A DNA stretch of 64,000 nucleotides, from the NCBI RefSeq assembly GCF_963576545.1, contig NC_083655.1:18265204-18329203 (forward strand), given 5' to 3'. The DNA is from Limanda limanda (taxonomy: Eukaryota; Chordata; Actinopteri; Pleuronectiformes; Pleuronectidae). Below the pieces are notes generated by a model, which was not told the origin of the DNA, ran no database searches, and saw only the letters and a program-made list of their open reading frames with translations. This document shows, one piece after another, positions 35,915 to 47,733 of the stretch (position 1 is the first letter of the stretch; the number at the start of each line of letters is the position of its first letter). The position numbers and the translations under genes are program-made.

Positions 35915-38900
35915 CTGGGGGGGGGTAAGAACATAAGATGAGATTTAGAGATGGAGCATGTCGTGATTGGATTTAGGCGAGAGCAGCTTCAGGGTTTCAT
36001 TTTTAAATAATAATAAAAAGTAAAAGCAACATTTGAGTGTTTCTACACATCTGTGGGGATTTCCGTGGAGCGCTGAGGCCTCACGACACAAGCTGTAACT
36101 GCACCCAACGCTCCAGGCAAGAGCATAATAGCATTTTAAATAGAATCTACATCCTTGCATGCAGATGCACAAAACAATAACATATTCATAGAGGGGAGGG
36201 AGAAAAAGCAGATTAAATCCGCCCGCTGATATATCTACACTTCCATAGACTGAGCGTCGTGCTATAAATTTCCTCAAGAAACACCACTTCATAGGTGCTG
36301 AATTACAGCAAACACGGCGCCATATAAATGCAAATTGGAAAACCCAGGCAAATGTCATTGTGAACATATGATACTGCCGCCGGCTCCAGTGGGCTCTATG
36401 CACGTTAAACCTGGCTGGGGTCGGTGTTTGCCCACAGGCGGATCAGTGCGAGGGAAGGTAAACACGCAGAGCAGAAACCGGCACGGGAGTCAAACAGGAG
36501 TCGGAAGGAATACAGTCGTCCGCACGGCCATTTATGATCTGTGCACGTGAAACTCATTTAAGTCGGTGTAGGGAAGGAGTTGATGTCAGCAGTCAGGCGT
36601 GATGAGGAGGAGCAGCAGACACAGGTGGGGTAAGAGGAGCAGTTTAGTGTCTGAGAATCGAAACGTGAGCTGATCAAACGCTGCTGTAGAATTCATGTGT
36701 TTGTAGTTAGAGCAGCGTCACGTTGACATCTTCTCCAGCCTATTTTTTAACATGTAGGACGATTCTATTTCACGCTGAGATATTTGGATTCTTTTTGGTT
36801 TGTCTGTCATGTGTTCGACACGTCATCAACAGACTCTGGATAATCTCCTGCTGGATCGTCACATGGGCTCATTCCAACATTCCTGCCGAGTAAAGACTCG
36901 GGCGATTGTCCGCAGCAACAAACTCAGACTTTTGTTTCCTCTCGTTCAGCCCTTATGAATAAGGTTTTTGTGTTTTGCCCTAGATATTTTACTCTATATT
37001 TTACATTTTCTTTGATATTGATTTTACTTCGCTTATTAATAGTTTTGTTATCTGTTCTTCTTAAGTGATTAGGAAGGAATGCGTTGACTGATCAGACATT
37101 ATTATGAGATCATATCATTGCAAAGTTTAAAGATTTGACCCATATTTGACAGTGGTTTTACACGTGTGGACCCAACTATGTATTTAAATAGACACAGGAC
37201 ACAAGAAAAAAATATTAGACAAATAGAAGACTTGCATCAGGACAAGAATAGAGAAGTGTTCAGTTCCAACTTTAAATGTTGTTTTAATTCGATGATACAC
37301 ACACTTCTGAGTCTGTGATCTAAAATATTGAGTTGAACCTCCTCTCATAACTCAACTCCTCTAAACAAATGATGTAACCAGAATACAATATTTTATTATT
37401 AGTTAATAATAAATTAATAATATCTATGACTGAAGGAATGAATGTGTGTGTGCTCTTACCTGCGCAGGTGCTCAAAGAGGTTTTGCATTGTGTCGTGGTT
37501 TGGTTTTGGCAAGTTCTTGATCAATTCTTTGATTGAATTCACCCTCTGTTTGTAGTCGGAACATTCTGAGGCAGAGAAACACAGCAGGTCAGTGAAAGCA
37601 CGTGGACAGAGCCCCATCTAGTGGCCAAATTAGGAACTCAAATCATGGAGCTGTGAGCTTTATTTTAATGTGTATCTTAATCCTTTAATGCCTCGTCACA
37701 GTGTTCCATGAATCACGCTACTCACTGATGGCCTCAACAAAGTCCTCGAAGGATCCGTATGTGAAGAGCGGCTCAGGAAGCTCCCTGAAGAACATCTTGA
37801 GAGCTCCGGTGGTGACGTGGATGTCTTCCCACTTGCTGTCGTCCAGCTCCACCGTCTCATCTGATGGACGGGGGGGGGAGACAAGCAGAGACGACAAGGT
37901 TTCAGTACAACAAGCCTCCTGACAGGGGACACATGGAGGTGGTGCTGGTGGTAGGATTGAAAGTTGAACTCTACCGTGATTCACAGCAAAGCGAAGCTTC
38001 TGTATCACTGCCAGGTTCCCACTGACTCGGTACAAGCCGTCAACATCGAGACCTGCAGGACGAGAGTGATGGAAAGATGAAACAGAGAGTTTTAATGAGG
38101 AAATGATGAAACAAACAGTTGACTGATCAAACACTGTGTGTCTAAGATAAATTGCAAACAAAACAGTACAAACTAAATACATGGAACAAAGGCATAAGGA
38201 GACACAGTCAGCAGTCAGTCATGTTACCGACTGTGTCTGCTTTCGGTTATTTTGCAGAATCACCCTTAAACCGCCACTGATAAGAGCTGACATGAGCCCA
38301 CATGTCTGAACCAATGGAAAAAATACAGGCAAAGGTCAACCACAGATCAATAAGCATAACTATCTACAGAGGTAGACCGTGAGACACTGTCGAAAGTTAA
38401 GATCATCATGGATGTTTCAGGTTTACATTCTGGTTCACATTCAGCTGAAAATTATGCGACCGGGCTGAAAGGTTTTATAAATGTAGTTTGAACCACAGAT
38501 TATGAGACCTTAACCTTACAGCAGTCCTAACTGTTTTAGATTTGTCCTAAAATGAACATCTACAGAATAAAGTTACGACTGAAGCTTAATTACAGAGTTT
38601 AGTCTGAATCACTGCTGTAATGTCTCTGCATTATGAGGCGTCATTTATTTAGATGAGTTAAATGATGATCAAATTAAATGAATGTATTTAAAAAGTGATG
38701 AATGCTTGGGGCCAAATTTGAAATCCTATATAATAGCAGACAGTTAATAAAGCAGCAAAAAATATATATCATATATATTGTACTAAATTAATCTTCAAAT
38801 TCAGCTCTTTTAAACAAACAAATCTGCAGCTGTATATTCATTTAGAAAAACTGTGCCCATGTATTTTCCTCTATTGTTATGAACACAGTTTTTGAATGAC

Positions 38901-41900
38901 AGTCAGATAGAAAATGAAATGGATGTAGTCAGACAGCTGCTGCTCATACCTGTGTTCTCCACATGGTCGATGCACATTCTAACAAAGTTGGGCACTGATG
39001 TGTTCTCCCGCTGGCACAGGCTGGACAGACTGCAGCCAAACACCTGATCTGTGAATTGGCAAAAACACTTTGTTGATCTAAAATTACAATTTTCAAACAG
39101 TGACACATATTCACATGCGTTAAACATGAAGCTGCAGAGTCTGAATCCTGTCTGGATACCTTTGATGTATCCTTTGTCTCTGACGGCCTGATACGTGGGT
39201 CGACGTGTGAGGAACTTCTTGAGCTTCAACCTGGTTTTCTTCTGGTCTGATGAGTCCATGCTCACAGAGGTCTTCATCACTGAGGGAACACACAGAGGAT
39301 ATGGGGGGAATTCTTTCAGACACTGATGGTTTAACAGAGTTATGTTGGAGTGACACATCCATATTACTACAATTTTCATTTTAAACCTAAATGATCTCAG
39401 GCCACACAGCATTTTAGCTTCATAGTAATAATCCCGTCCATATTAACACATCTGAAAACAGATGTCACATGATTATTTACGTTCATTTGTATGCAGATTG
39501 TCTTCTTTGCCATTGGTCACCTACTTACAGAAAACATGAAGTAGCTACATGTAACAACAATTGTGAAAAGTAAGAGCAGGGTTTTCTTGAACTGACGACG
39601 AGGTGAAACTGTGACAGACATCGTTCGGATTGCTTTACTTCACCACTGGTAGTGGAGTCGTGACTGATAAGTACCAATCAGGAAAAGGATGCGGGTGATA
39701 GCACGATCATTTCAAAACATCTTCGTCCTTGCACATCCAAAATTAAAATGCAAGCCTGGAGTTTAAAAATTAATCACTAGAGTTTTCAAACAAAAATGTA
39801 GCCTGTAGTGCAAGTATCTATTTTAGGGGCAGGAAAACATCGAACAGCTGCATAAACGTAGCTCCAGTGATGCGTTTAGAAGTGAAACGTAGCGCGGATG
39901 TGGTCTTGTGTTGGAGCAGTGTCAAGGACTCGCACCTCTGTTCTTCTTCGAGTCCCGGTGGTCTTTCTCCTTGTCCTGTTTCTCAGTTCCAGGAGACTCA
40001 GGCATGTCCTCCTCAATGGCCTCATCTGACTCCCAGGCCTGGACAGGATGAGACACACAAATGTTTTGATTCAGAGACTGCACTCAGTTAGTCTGATTTG
40101 AACTCAGGAAGCACCAGGTAGGAAAACAATATCTGTATTAAATAATGGGAACATCATAGACTGTAGCTTAGTCTTTTTAGGTGTTTCTCCAATCAAGTCA
40201 TTTTTTTATTCTTGATTGAGCCAAAGAAATGTAACTGAATTATTGCAGATAAAACACAGATCTACTCTATGGCATCTCAATATTTTGGTTAAGTCCACAT
40301 GCAAATGAAAATAAACATAAGGGTCCCCTCACATGTGTGTTGATGGTCTCTGTCAGGGCCCGGAACCAGTCATTGATCACGCTGTCGATCTCGGACTGGA
40401 TCAGCAGCTCTGTCCCATGACGGGTCTTCAGCTGGGAGAGGACAGGGCAGCATTACTCCCTCTCTTTCATCAAAATGGTCACTTTAAACAGTAAAGGTTG
40501 ATCTAAACCTAACAGCAAGTACCTCAATGACGTGCTTCTTGCTGGACTTGTCCTTGGACGCCCAGTCCACAGAGCCTCCTCGCAGATCGACGGTAAACTC
40601 GGGCTTGGATTGGTTGCTGCCAAACTTCTGGAATCAAGGCAAAACAGCATGAGAGTCCATTGTGCAACACAGATATTATTTTAAAAAGGCAAGTTTTCAG
40701 GCAGACTTTCAGGAATCAAGACAACATGTTAACGTCAAAAACCAATCAGTTTAATTTCAAAATGTTTCAATCCCTTGTTATCAAACTTTAAAAGCAAAAA
40801 CTGAATGTACTGCAACAAACTTACATGTTACTTATCTAATAAGAAAAAAGTTAGAAGTTGTTATTGTCACACAAATATTAATACACAGGTAAGATTATTT
40901 TCAGACTTTTGGACATAAAACTGAAGCCATTCAATGACTCAAATTCTGTGATTTTTGCCAGAATAATATCATGTGATGAAATGAAGAAATAAAAATATGA
41001 ATGGTAAAATGATGTCTGATAATTGTTGGTTATGTTTTATAAGCATTTGTTTGATACTTAGGGTAGATTTCACAAAAACTACAGGGCAGATTACCAAAAC
41101 ATTTTGGTGGGGATCAGTGGAAGGATCTAGGAATTTTCTTTTTTTCTTTTCTTTAATTAGCCTAGGTGGAGATATTCACTGTCTGGGTACCCTGCTAGTT
41201 GTTTAATGTCATCAAAAGTGCAACTGACTGCAGGAGGGAATGCTGACTTCAGATCAGCCATAAAACTGAATTTTAGGAAAATCGAAAATGACATGTTTGC
41301 AACACACAACGCAGAGGGAAGTGTGCCGTTGGCCTGGGTGATACAAATACTGACCATGGACCACACTGTCCACAGTTTGAGTTTGGACATTTGTAAATGT
41401 CATTTCCCATCTTTCTCACCATGATGTCCTTCCAATACAAACTCTCTATAAAGGCATTCAACACAGAGACCTCATATTTAGGTTCTCTTGTCAAATCCAA
41501 TAGATAAATCCTGATGAAATTCTCCTTCACAAGCCTCTGGGGGCTGGACTGTTATGAGTTCTGTCTGTGAGTAGTGAGTGAACTTGTCTGTAGAACTGTA
41601 CGATTTTCTAGCTTCCGTTTGAGTCTTAAGTATACCACATACTATAATAAACCGGTTGATTAACAAACAGAACTCCTGCCCTCTCCTCGTCTGTGAAACA
41701 TTCCAACATCATCTTTTAAATTTGATATGGTGAACCTGCTTGCATGCTGGTTGGCTGTTTATATCCTGTAGACGGTCTGAATCCACCTGATGAATCAATG
41801 TCCTGAGTTATGGTTTCTACCAAATCCAGAGGTTAATATCTGTCCTTTTAGCTGCTAAAAGTGTAACTGTGTTCACCAGCTGGGGTACAATTGTGTCTCT

Positions 41901-44900
41901 TTGCTATTTGGTGATGGGGAGGAAGCGTACAGTGGGTTTATCACAACTGTTTTGAAACTGCAAAGAGCTGCCTGCTGTGGAAACATTGAGCTGTAAGACA
42001 CTGGGGTGGAGGGATAGAGCTGAGGGTCCGGAGATAAATCGGAACCTTTCTTATATTATCAATCAAATTTATTCACAGTAATTTTAAGTATTGATTAGTG
42101 CGGCTAAATTAGGCTTCACACACACATCAGTGTTCCAGTCAGTCAGAGCAGGCTTGGGTGAACGAATGAGACACAGGCGGGAGCAACAACACATGCAGAG
42201 AGACAGAGAGGACATACAGCGGCAGCCTGCACAGGCCTACAGTTCACATAGGAGACAGCAGGACGGGGCTTGACTGAGCGCTTCCAGTTGCTAAGGAGAG
42301 TGAGGAGCAGCTCTGGGATGGAGCCACTGCGGTAGTACGACTTCAGAGAGGAGGAGAAGGGAGGAGAAGGAGAAGGTGGAAGAGGTGGAGGAGAAGGGAG
42401 AGGATGAGAGGACAGTATGAAAAGAGGAGAGAGGAGAGGAGAGGAGAAAGAAGGAGAAGGAGAAGAGAGGAGAGGAATCAGGAGTGGAGAAGGAGGAGAT
42501 ATGAGAGAAACAAATCAGAGGATGACATACAGCACAGTGGGCAATGATGACAGGTGACCATGTAGAAATAAGGAAGAGAGAAACAGCGATGAGACTTTCT
42601 CTCGGGGCTGATGGGGTACCTACCCAGCTCGTACTGCCCCCCTGACCCTTGGCAAAGAGCAGAGAGTGACCCTGCAGCACCGTCCATGACGACGTCCAGT
42701 TCTTCCTGTTGGTCACAATAAAAAAAACTGTCAATGTGAGTCTTAGATTTTTAGGAAATCCTCTAAACTTCATCTGACCTTTTGAAAACATAGAATTTCT
42801 ACCTGACTTTCTTTCCATTTTCTGTGATTTTGGTGACATTGAGGACGCCACACTTCTCTGAGGGCTGAGGAGGAAGACACATGTGGATCAGAACCTGCTG
42901 GAACACATGCACTTAAACACACAACACACACGCTGAAGCTTGAGAAGCAAGTGGGCAGAGCTGGAGGTTGGAAGTGCTTGATGTTATGTCCTAATATCAC
43001 CAGCAGAGGGCACTGTACAACTGGAGCGAAGTGCTGACTGCTGCGTGTGAGCTGGTTGAAATATTAGATAGCACCTAATGTCCGCTGACAGATGATACCT
43101 TTTTTTTTATCAACAACATACAGATAAATTCCCTTAGCATACAATTTACAAAAAATTTATATTCGTATTTATAACTCAGCTAATCGCATTTTATTTTCAC
43201 CTTGAAATGTAATATAAAGAAATTCTTGCTGCTCTTTCATACAGTAACTTGAACCCACACTTGAACTAACAAATGTATCTTCAACTTTAATCTTCATATC
43301 ACAAGATATTTATCATGTGGGAACAAGTTATCTTATCTCAAGATAAAGAAATATCACCTTGCGAGACTTATAAGTGTAGATTCTGCTGTTGTCTTAGATG
43401 TGATGCGGTTAGCTGTGGAATGTAGCATGCAGTCAATGACAGAAACCAAATGAAAATGTTAAGAAGATGAGGGATGAGAGCTGTTGTATTTGGATGCAGG
43501 TGGAAGCCGGGTGATGAAGATGGGTGCAGTGCAGTGCAAGCTGGGATACTAACGGTTGAGGGGTGTTTAGGAGATGAGGGGCAGGAGTCAGAATCTGGAG
43601 AACTCTGCTTGGGCACCGGAGCACACTCCTACCGATAAGAGGCACAACATGATGAGATCCTATTAACCATCAGCTGACTACAACTAACATGGAGACGGTC
43701 AGTGGGATGGTGGTGAGGAGAGAGGATCAAGAATCTACAGTGGAATCACAGGGTTGAGCTCGATGTTAGTTCAGGTAAGTGAGATATAAAGATTGAGGTA
43801 AAGGCAGGTTAAGATTTCAGTCGTGAAAAACATGCTTTAGAGCTTCTGAGGGAAATGTGTCGATTCAGAGAAGGAGATTCATTCCAAGATGCTGATTTCT
43901 CGCCGTTTATCTGCAGCTTCAAGTACAATCAATACATGGATTCGATCATTTCCTGGTGATTTCGCTTACAAGGCGTATTTAACGCAGCGTTTTACTGAGA
44001 CAACGAATCAAAACGGATCATCTGCTGATTGGAGGAGAGAGGGCAGATGAGACTTGGATACCAACTTTATCTCTGTAAAGAGAGAGACGGAATCTCCTCC
44101 TCTCAGAAGAGAAATGCCGGAATTTGAATGAGAGCTGCAACAAAACCACCACAGAGTCAACCTCCAAAACCTTTGTCATTGGGAGTTCTAACTTTCGCCA
44201 GACCATCTTTCTTTCTTTCGTTCTTGAATTTTTTCTTTCTTGAATTCTTTATTTCATTTTGTTTAAATGTAAATATAAAAATGGGAAAACATGACTGAAT
44301 GGGGTAAAATAACATTGTATTATAATAAAACCACCCATTCGTGTTTTAATACATTTTGTCATGACAGTCACATGATGCAAAATGTATCTGTAAATAAAGA
44401 ATCTTCCAATCTTGTTTAAGTAATTTATATTATGCTTATTCCTACTTGCTTGTACTCTTGTAATTATTGTCTTAAATCAATAACTCACTGGTATGTAAAC
44501 ACCAACCTTAGGCCAACTGAATTAACAAATTAAAGGTTTGAGGGATGTCTAAGAGAACATAGCGTTTCTTTAATATTGAACTGTAATTGCATTACTTAAA
44601 AAAACAATCAAAACAATTGCACAATTATTTATTAGTGGATTTCAAGGGCACAACATCTGTAAAATAGTTGTTTATTCTGTGAAGCAGAAAGACGATTTGC
44701 ATAATGGAAAGTGTTTTTGACTTGACACTCAGATTTGCTTTGAAGCTATCTGTTCTTTTACTCAATAATATATTTTTGTGACCCTGTCTGCCTGATAAGA
44801 TAATCAACATAAGGGCTGAGTGCCCTTTTAAAACTCTGTGTATATTGTAAAGGGTTTACCTTACGATGAACTGGCAGGATGTAGAGAAAACTTAAATTAC

Positions 44901-47733
44901 ATCCTCAAATTGCATTTTTGTTTAAAATGTGTTTCACCATCTTAATCAACACACAAACAACCAGATTTTCCATAGAATAATTCAGCAGCTTTTGTCAAGA
45001 AACCCAAATACAGACAGATTTAGCCATTTAAAGTTTTTCCTTTGTTGACCTTAAAATGTAATTAGAACACAGGGATTAGACTCACTGCAAATAGGCCAGG
45101 TAACAGACTGATAGCTTGTCAGACCGATCACACCAAAAAGTCGCTGTGACCACATCACTTCTCAGAGTCTGAATATTTGACAGTCGGGGTCTTTACAATG
45201 TCCTACCTTGTCGTTGAGGTCTAACACATAGGTGCTGTGTCTCCACTTGGTGAGGACGATGGGCTCCTGCTGCTTCCTCTCCAGACTGCGACTCTTGGGA
45301 ACCTCGCCGGACTGAGGGGAGACGTTGTACTGCAGAGACAGAGAGGAGAGCTGAAGCTGAGCTGTTACACAGTCATTCTAACAGACTCCAAAGTGTCCTC
45401 CCTCTCCCCATACCTCTCCTTTCACGATCCACAGCACCATTGGACTCAAACTCCTCTCACAAACCCTGCATAGTCCTCTAAAGTCACCAGATGACGAACA
45501 CACCCATGTTCATACCACTGCCTGTTCACTCAGAATGGAGCGATCTATTCTGATCAGCTCTAAAGCCTCCAGATTACCGAGAGAAAGAGCCGGTAATAGT
45601 TTCTAACCCTAGCCAGAGTTCAGCACATACTTGGCTCCTGTGTGAACTTCTCAGACTCTCATCCATTTAAATTAACAGGACTACACACCACAGGGAGGGG
45701 AAGTCACATTAAAGTCTGTTATTAGGTATTGGCTGTGCTGGGTGATATATTATGAGAAGGAGATCATTTTACAGGGGATAGTGAAGGCTATTAAATGATA
45801 CTAGAAGTGTTGACAGGTTATATTCATATGATCTCTTACCTTGGGCAGCTCCCACTCTGACCTGGATCCGTCAGCACTGTAGTAGTAAGGTCGGCCTTGT
45901 TCATCCACATGCTTTATCCACTGTCAACATAAACAGCAGTCAGCAAACAAAAGCAAAAAATAAACCATATTTCACTTGACGTCTGAGGAACAACATGGAG
46001 AAGCAGATGGTAACTCTCTGAAGTACAATCAGAAACATGCCGCACCTTCTCCTGTGTGAATTCAGACACGTAGAGTGTGTGTCCATGTTCGTCCAGCTCC
46101 TCAGACCAGCCTCTAGGGGGCGACCCGTACTGGCTGTCGGATTGACTGGAGTGGGTGCTGTGACAGTTTTCCTCTGAGGACAGCAGCTGTGAAGGACGGA
46201 CAGGGAGGACGGAACAGATACGGAGCTTAGTGGTTAAAGATTTAAATGAAACAATACAGACCATCTTGGACAATGTTCCCCACCAACTCCATGACATGTT
46301 AAGCACAAGAGCAATAAACTATTTCTCCCATCAGACACTGATTCACTAGAACGGCCCGTACTTTTCCTAATTTTATTCAACTTTTATGCATGGTGTTATA
46401 ATGCACCTTTAATTTAGTTTTTTTTTATAAATAAAACTTTCATAGTCTAACCTTTAATATTTTCTGTTTCTATTTATTGTCATTGTCTTGATCGGTACAT
46501 ATTTCTATTCTTTGCCAGGGTGACTGTAACAAAACCAAAATTAAAATAGCCTGTTGACATGGGTTCAGCCAAGATGTCCTCACAAGACACCTGTATGCAC
46601 ACAGACATGCAATCTACATTTGGGCTACGCATTGACCTTAACTAGGACCTCAGAAACAACATGTTGCCTCATTAGGACCAGGCCTTAGTCCGTGAGGTCT
46701 ACTGGTCCCAAAGATGTAACACAATGAGTGCACGCACGCACTCAATTATTTTCCAGTGTTGTTATGTGGTGCAATATTAGCAGACTGATTAAATGATTGC
46801 ATAACTGTGATGTGTCCATCTTGTTCCATTTGATTACAAATTAAATTTGAATTATAATCACATTGATACGATTCATTTTCTTTGACTCATAAATACAGCA
46901 GTGAATTACAGCAGTGATTACAATCCAATAATACTAGAGAGATAGAATTAGACGCCCTTAATCGCTCACACATGATACTGCAACACACCAAAACACCACA
47001 CGGGGGCACTGTTAGATAGTAAGACAGGAGCTGACAGGAAACCATGACTTCCTATGAAAAGCTACTCTTGTTTTCCTTCCTTCAGTGGCAACAACACCAT
47101 TTTAAAAGTCCTCAGAGATCCAGCACATGTTCACCACAGCCTGTTTATTGAACCCACACTGCCACACAGTCCATTTACTGACTGTCTCTGTCCTTTTGAA
47201 CTTAGGATTCAACTTCAGCTACTCCTCACAAACTAAATACCTGAATCCAGTGTTCCAGCACGTGATCACACCTACTGTTTCCTGTGGGTCAAACACAACT
47301 GGAAAGTTGTGTTACCGTGCCTGTTTTGTTATTTAGCAGCAGTTTAGGAGTCAACCAGGACTTGTAAACACAAGTCACATGGTCTCGCAATTATTTGGAC
47401 TTTTTATGAGGTTCATAACTTAATAGACCACAAAGAGAACTTGACTTAAACCTCGCTCACCTCACTCTCCACCGTGCCCTGGCTGTCCCCTCGCATACTG
47501 CTGCTGCTGCCGCTGGTGTCCCTGGTGCGGGGGGGCTTCCAGGTCCTCTCCCCGCTGGCTCGGTTGTAGTAGAAATGCCTGCCGCTCAGGTCCTTGTGGG
47601 TCTCCCAGTCGCCCAGGATGTGAAGGGGTGAGCCGGAGGGGATGGGCGGCAGGCTGGACTGCGAGATCTTCAGCTCCTGGAGGTTGGTGTAGACAGGAGA
47701 GTCGGACCGGCCCGGACCTGTAGGTGATGTTGT
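35740..47733 (-). CDS. arhgap12: arhgap12, C-terminal ~three quarters (16 coding exons)
   Basis: This encodes a Rho-family GTPase-activating protein that stimulates GTP hydrolysis on Rac/Cdc42-type GTPases at the cell cortex and junctions. In-window domains in order are a proline- and serine-containing linker, WW1 (about residues 46-75 of the part seen), WW2 (about 137-165), PH (about 232-347), and RhoGAP (about 429 to the end). The arginine finger lies in YRVSG. The exons sum to 1857 nt, 618 codons plus stop, and every junction is GT-AG with matching phase. Words such as QSDSQYGSPPRGWSEELDE, PEFTVDL and FGPTLL and the SIFGR C-terminus match ARHGAP12 rather than ARHGAP15 or ARHGAP27. Human ARHGAP12 is about 846 residues; the missing N-terminus with the SH3 domain lies beyond the window. 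Confidence 0.95.
35915..37459 (-). other. arhgap12 intron (1,545 nt)
   Basis: GT-AG on the reverse strand, with a C-rich acceptor tract. No named feature seen inside. Confidence 0.9.
37460..37565 (-). CDS. arhgap12: arhgap12 exon: RhoGAP
   Basis: 106 nt. It codes for CSDYKQRVNSIKELIKNLPK and PNHDTMQNLFEHLR. The LPKPNHDTM block is a RhoGAP signature; the terminal AG is completed to an Arg codon by the next exon. Confidence 0.96.
37726..37860 (-). CDS. arhgap12: arhgap12 exon: RhoGAP core
   Basis: 135 nt. It codes for ETVELDDSKWEDIHVTTGAL, then KMFFRELPEPLFTYGSFEDF. The LK.FFRELPEPL motif is the conserved GAP core. Confidence 0.96.
37975..38052 (-). CDS. arhgap12: arhgap12 exon: RhoGAP arginine finger
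   Basis: 78 nt. It codes for LDVDGLYRVSGNLAVIQKLR and FAVNH. The Arg of YRVSGN is the catalytic arginine finger of RhoGAPs, so the domain is expected to be active. Confidence 0.96.
38053..38949 (-). other. arhgap12 intron (897 nt)
   Basis: AT-rich intron within the RhoGAP coding region. Nothing recognised. Confidence 0.9.
38950..39048 (-). CDS. arhgap12: arhgap12 exon: RhoGAP N-terminal part
   Basis: 99 nt. It codes for QVFGCSLSSLCQRENTSVPN followed by FVRMCIDHVENT. The VFG..L..LC.RE pattern opens the RhoGAP domain. Confidence 0.95.
39160..39279 (-). CDS. arhgap12: arhgap12 exon: linker leading into RhoGAP
   Basis: 120 nt. It codes for KTSVSMDSSDQKKTRLKLKK and then FLTRRPTYQAVRDKGYIK. The KKFLTRRPT block is typical of the ARHGAP12/15/27 family just before the GAP domain. 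Confidence 0.94.
39280..39935 (-). other. arhgap12 intron (656 nt)
   Basis: AT-rich intron in the PH-RhoGAP linker. Nothing recognised. Confidence 0.9.
39936..40038 (-). CDS. arhgap12: arhgap12 exon: acidic and charged PH-RhoGAP linker
   Basis: 103 nt. It codes for AWESDEAIEEDMPESPGTEK followed by a run of charged residues (KDHRDSKKNR). The last base begins the next codon (V). Confidence 0.92.
40333..40431 (-). CDS. arhgap12: arhgap12 exon: end of PH domain
   Basis: 99 nt, phase 0. It codes for LKTRHGTELLIQSEIDSVIN and DWFRALTETINTH. This includes the C-terminal helix with the conserved PH tryptophan (DWF). Confidence 0.95.
40523..40627 (-). CDS. arhgap12: arhgap12 exon: PH domain
   Basis: 105 nt, phase 0. 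It codes for KFGSNQSKPEFTVDLRGGSV, then DWASKDKSSKKHVIE, a close match to the human GSNQSKPEFTVDL block. Confidence 0.95.
40628..42623 (-). other. arhgap12 intron (1,996 nt)
   Basis: Intron inside the PH domain. A purine tract (GA-rich on the + strand, 42347-42480) lies near its 5' end. Between 40700 and 42300 I see no coding similarity despite some open frames. Confidence 0.9.
42347..42480. repeat. Imperfect GA-rich (GGAGAA-type) tract
   Basis: An almost pure purine run of irregular GGA, GAA and AGAG units. It is pyrimidine on the arhgap12 sense strand, inside an intron. Confidence 0.9.
42624..42705 (-). CDS. arhgap12: arhgap12 exon: PH domain
   Basis: 82 nt. It codes for KNWTSSWTVLQGHSLLFAKG followed by QGGSTSW. 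This is the second strand region of the PH fold. It ends phase 0 at TGG|GTAGGT. Confidence 0.95.
42803..42864 (-). CDS. arhgap12: arhgap12 exon: start of PH domain
   Basis: 62 nt, from cctcag| to AG|GTAGAA. It codes for PSEKCGVLNVTKITENGKKV, matching the human start of the PH domain (GLLNVTKIAENGKKV). The last two bases begin an Arg codon. Confidence 0.93.
43554..43628 (-). CDS. arhgap12: arhgap12 probable cassette exon (75 nt, 25 codons)
   Basis: The frame reads ECAPVPKQSSPDSDSCPSSP and then KHPST. The SSP..SSPKH pattern parallels the human segment ENESSPSSPKHQDTASS at the same place, between the TKWRHST linker and the PH domain. The acceptor is CGGTAG| and the donor ACC|GTTAGT; both are usable but weaker than neighbours. 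At 75 nt and phase 0 it can be skipped without changing frame, so alternative splicing is likely. The C-terminal boundary is the least certain part. Confidence 0.6.
43629..45206 (-). other. arhgap12 intron (1,578 nt)
   Basis: AT-rich intron upstream of the probable cassette exon. No other exon or repeat recognised. Confidence 0.75.
45207..45329 (-). CDS. arhgap12: arhgap12 exon: basic linker
   Basis: 123 nt, phase 0. It codes for YNVSPQSGEVPKSRSLERK, then QEPIVLTKWRHSTYVLDLN and DK, matching the human linker QEPIVLTKWRHST. The acceptor is ctctgcag. Confidence 0.93.
45330..45839 (-). other. arhgap12 intron (510 nt)
   Basis: Intron following the WW2 exon. Nothing recognised. Confidence 0.9.
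45840..45920 (-). CDS. arhgap12: arhgap12 exon: WW domain 2
   Basis: 81 nt, phase 0. It codes for WIKHVDEQGRPYYYSADGS followed by RSEWELPK. Both WW tryptophans and the aromatic YYY are intact. Confidence 0.95.
46046..46186 (-). CDS. arhgap12: arhgap12 exon: linker before WW domain 2
   Basis: 141 nt, phase 0. It codes for LLSSEENCHSTHSSQSDSQ, then YGSPPRGWSEELDEHG and FTQEK. This block is highly characteristic of ARHGAP12. Confidence 0.95.
46187..47460 (-). other. arhgap12 intron (1,274 nt)
   Basis: Intron between the WW1 exon and the WW2 linker exon. The part at about 46550-46740 (cctcattaggaccaggcctt) may be repeat-derived; otherwise nothing recognised. Confidence 0.85.
47461..47733 (-). 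CDS. arhgap12: arhgap12 exon: linker and WW domain 1
   Basis: This 273-nt, phase-0 exon lies between ttctccag and GAG|GTGAGC (read on the reverse strand). It codes for SDSPVYTNLQELKISQSSLP, then the WW domain GDWETHKDLSGRHFYYNRAS and TWKPPR, with both tryptophans present. The upstream neighbour should be the SH3 exon, which is not in this window. Confidence 0.94.

Noticed and set aside
41157..41530. Overlapping open frames in an arhgap12 intron
   Set aside because: No similarity to the ARHGAP family, no matching splice phase, and the PH exons on both sides join directly in frame.
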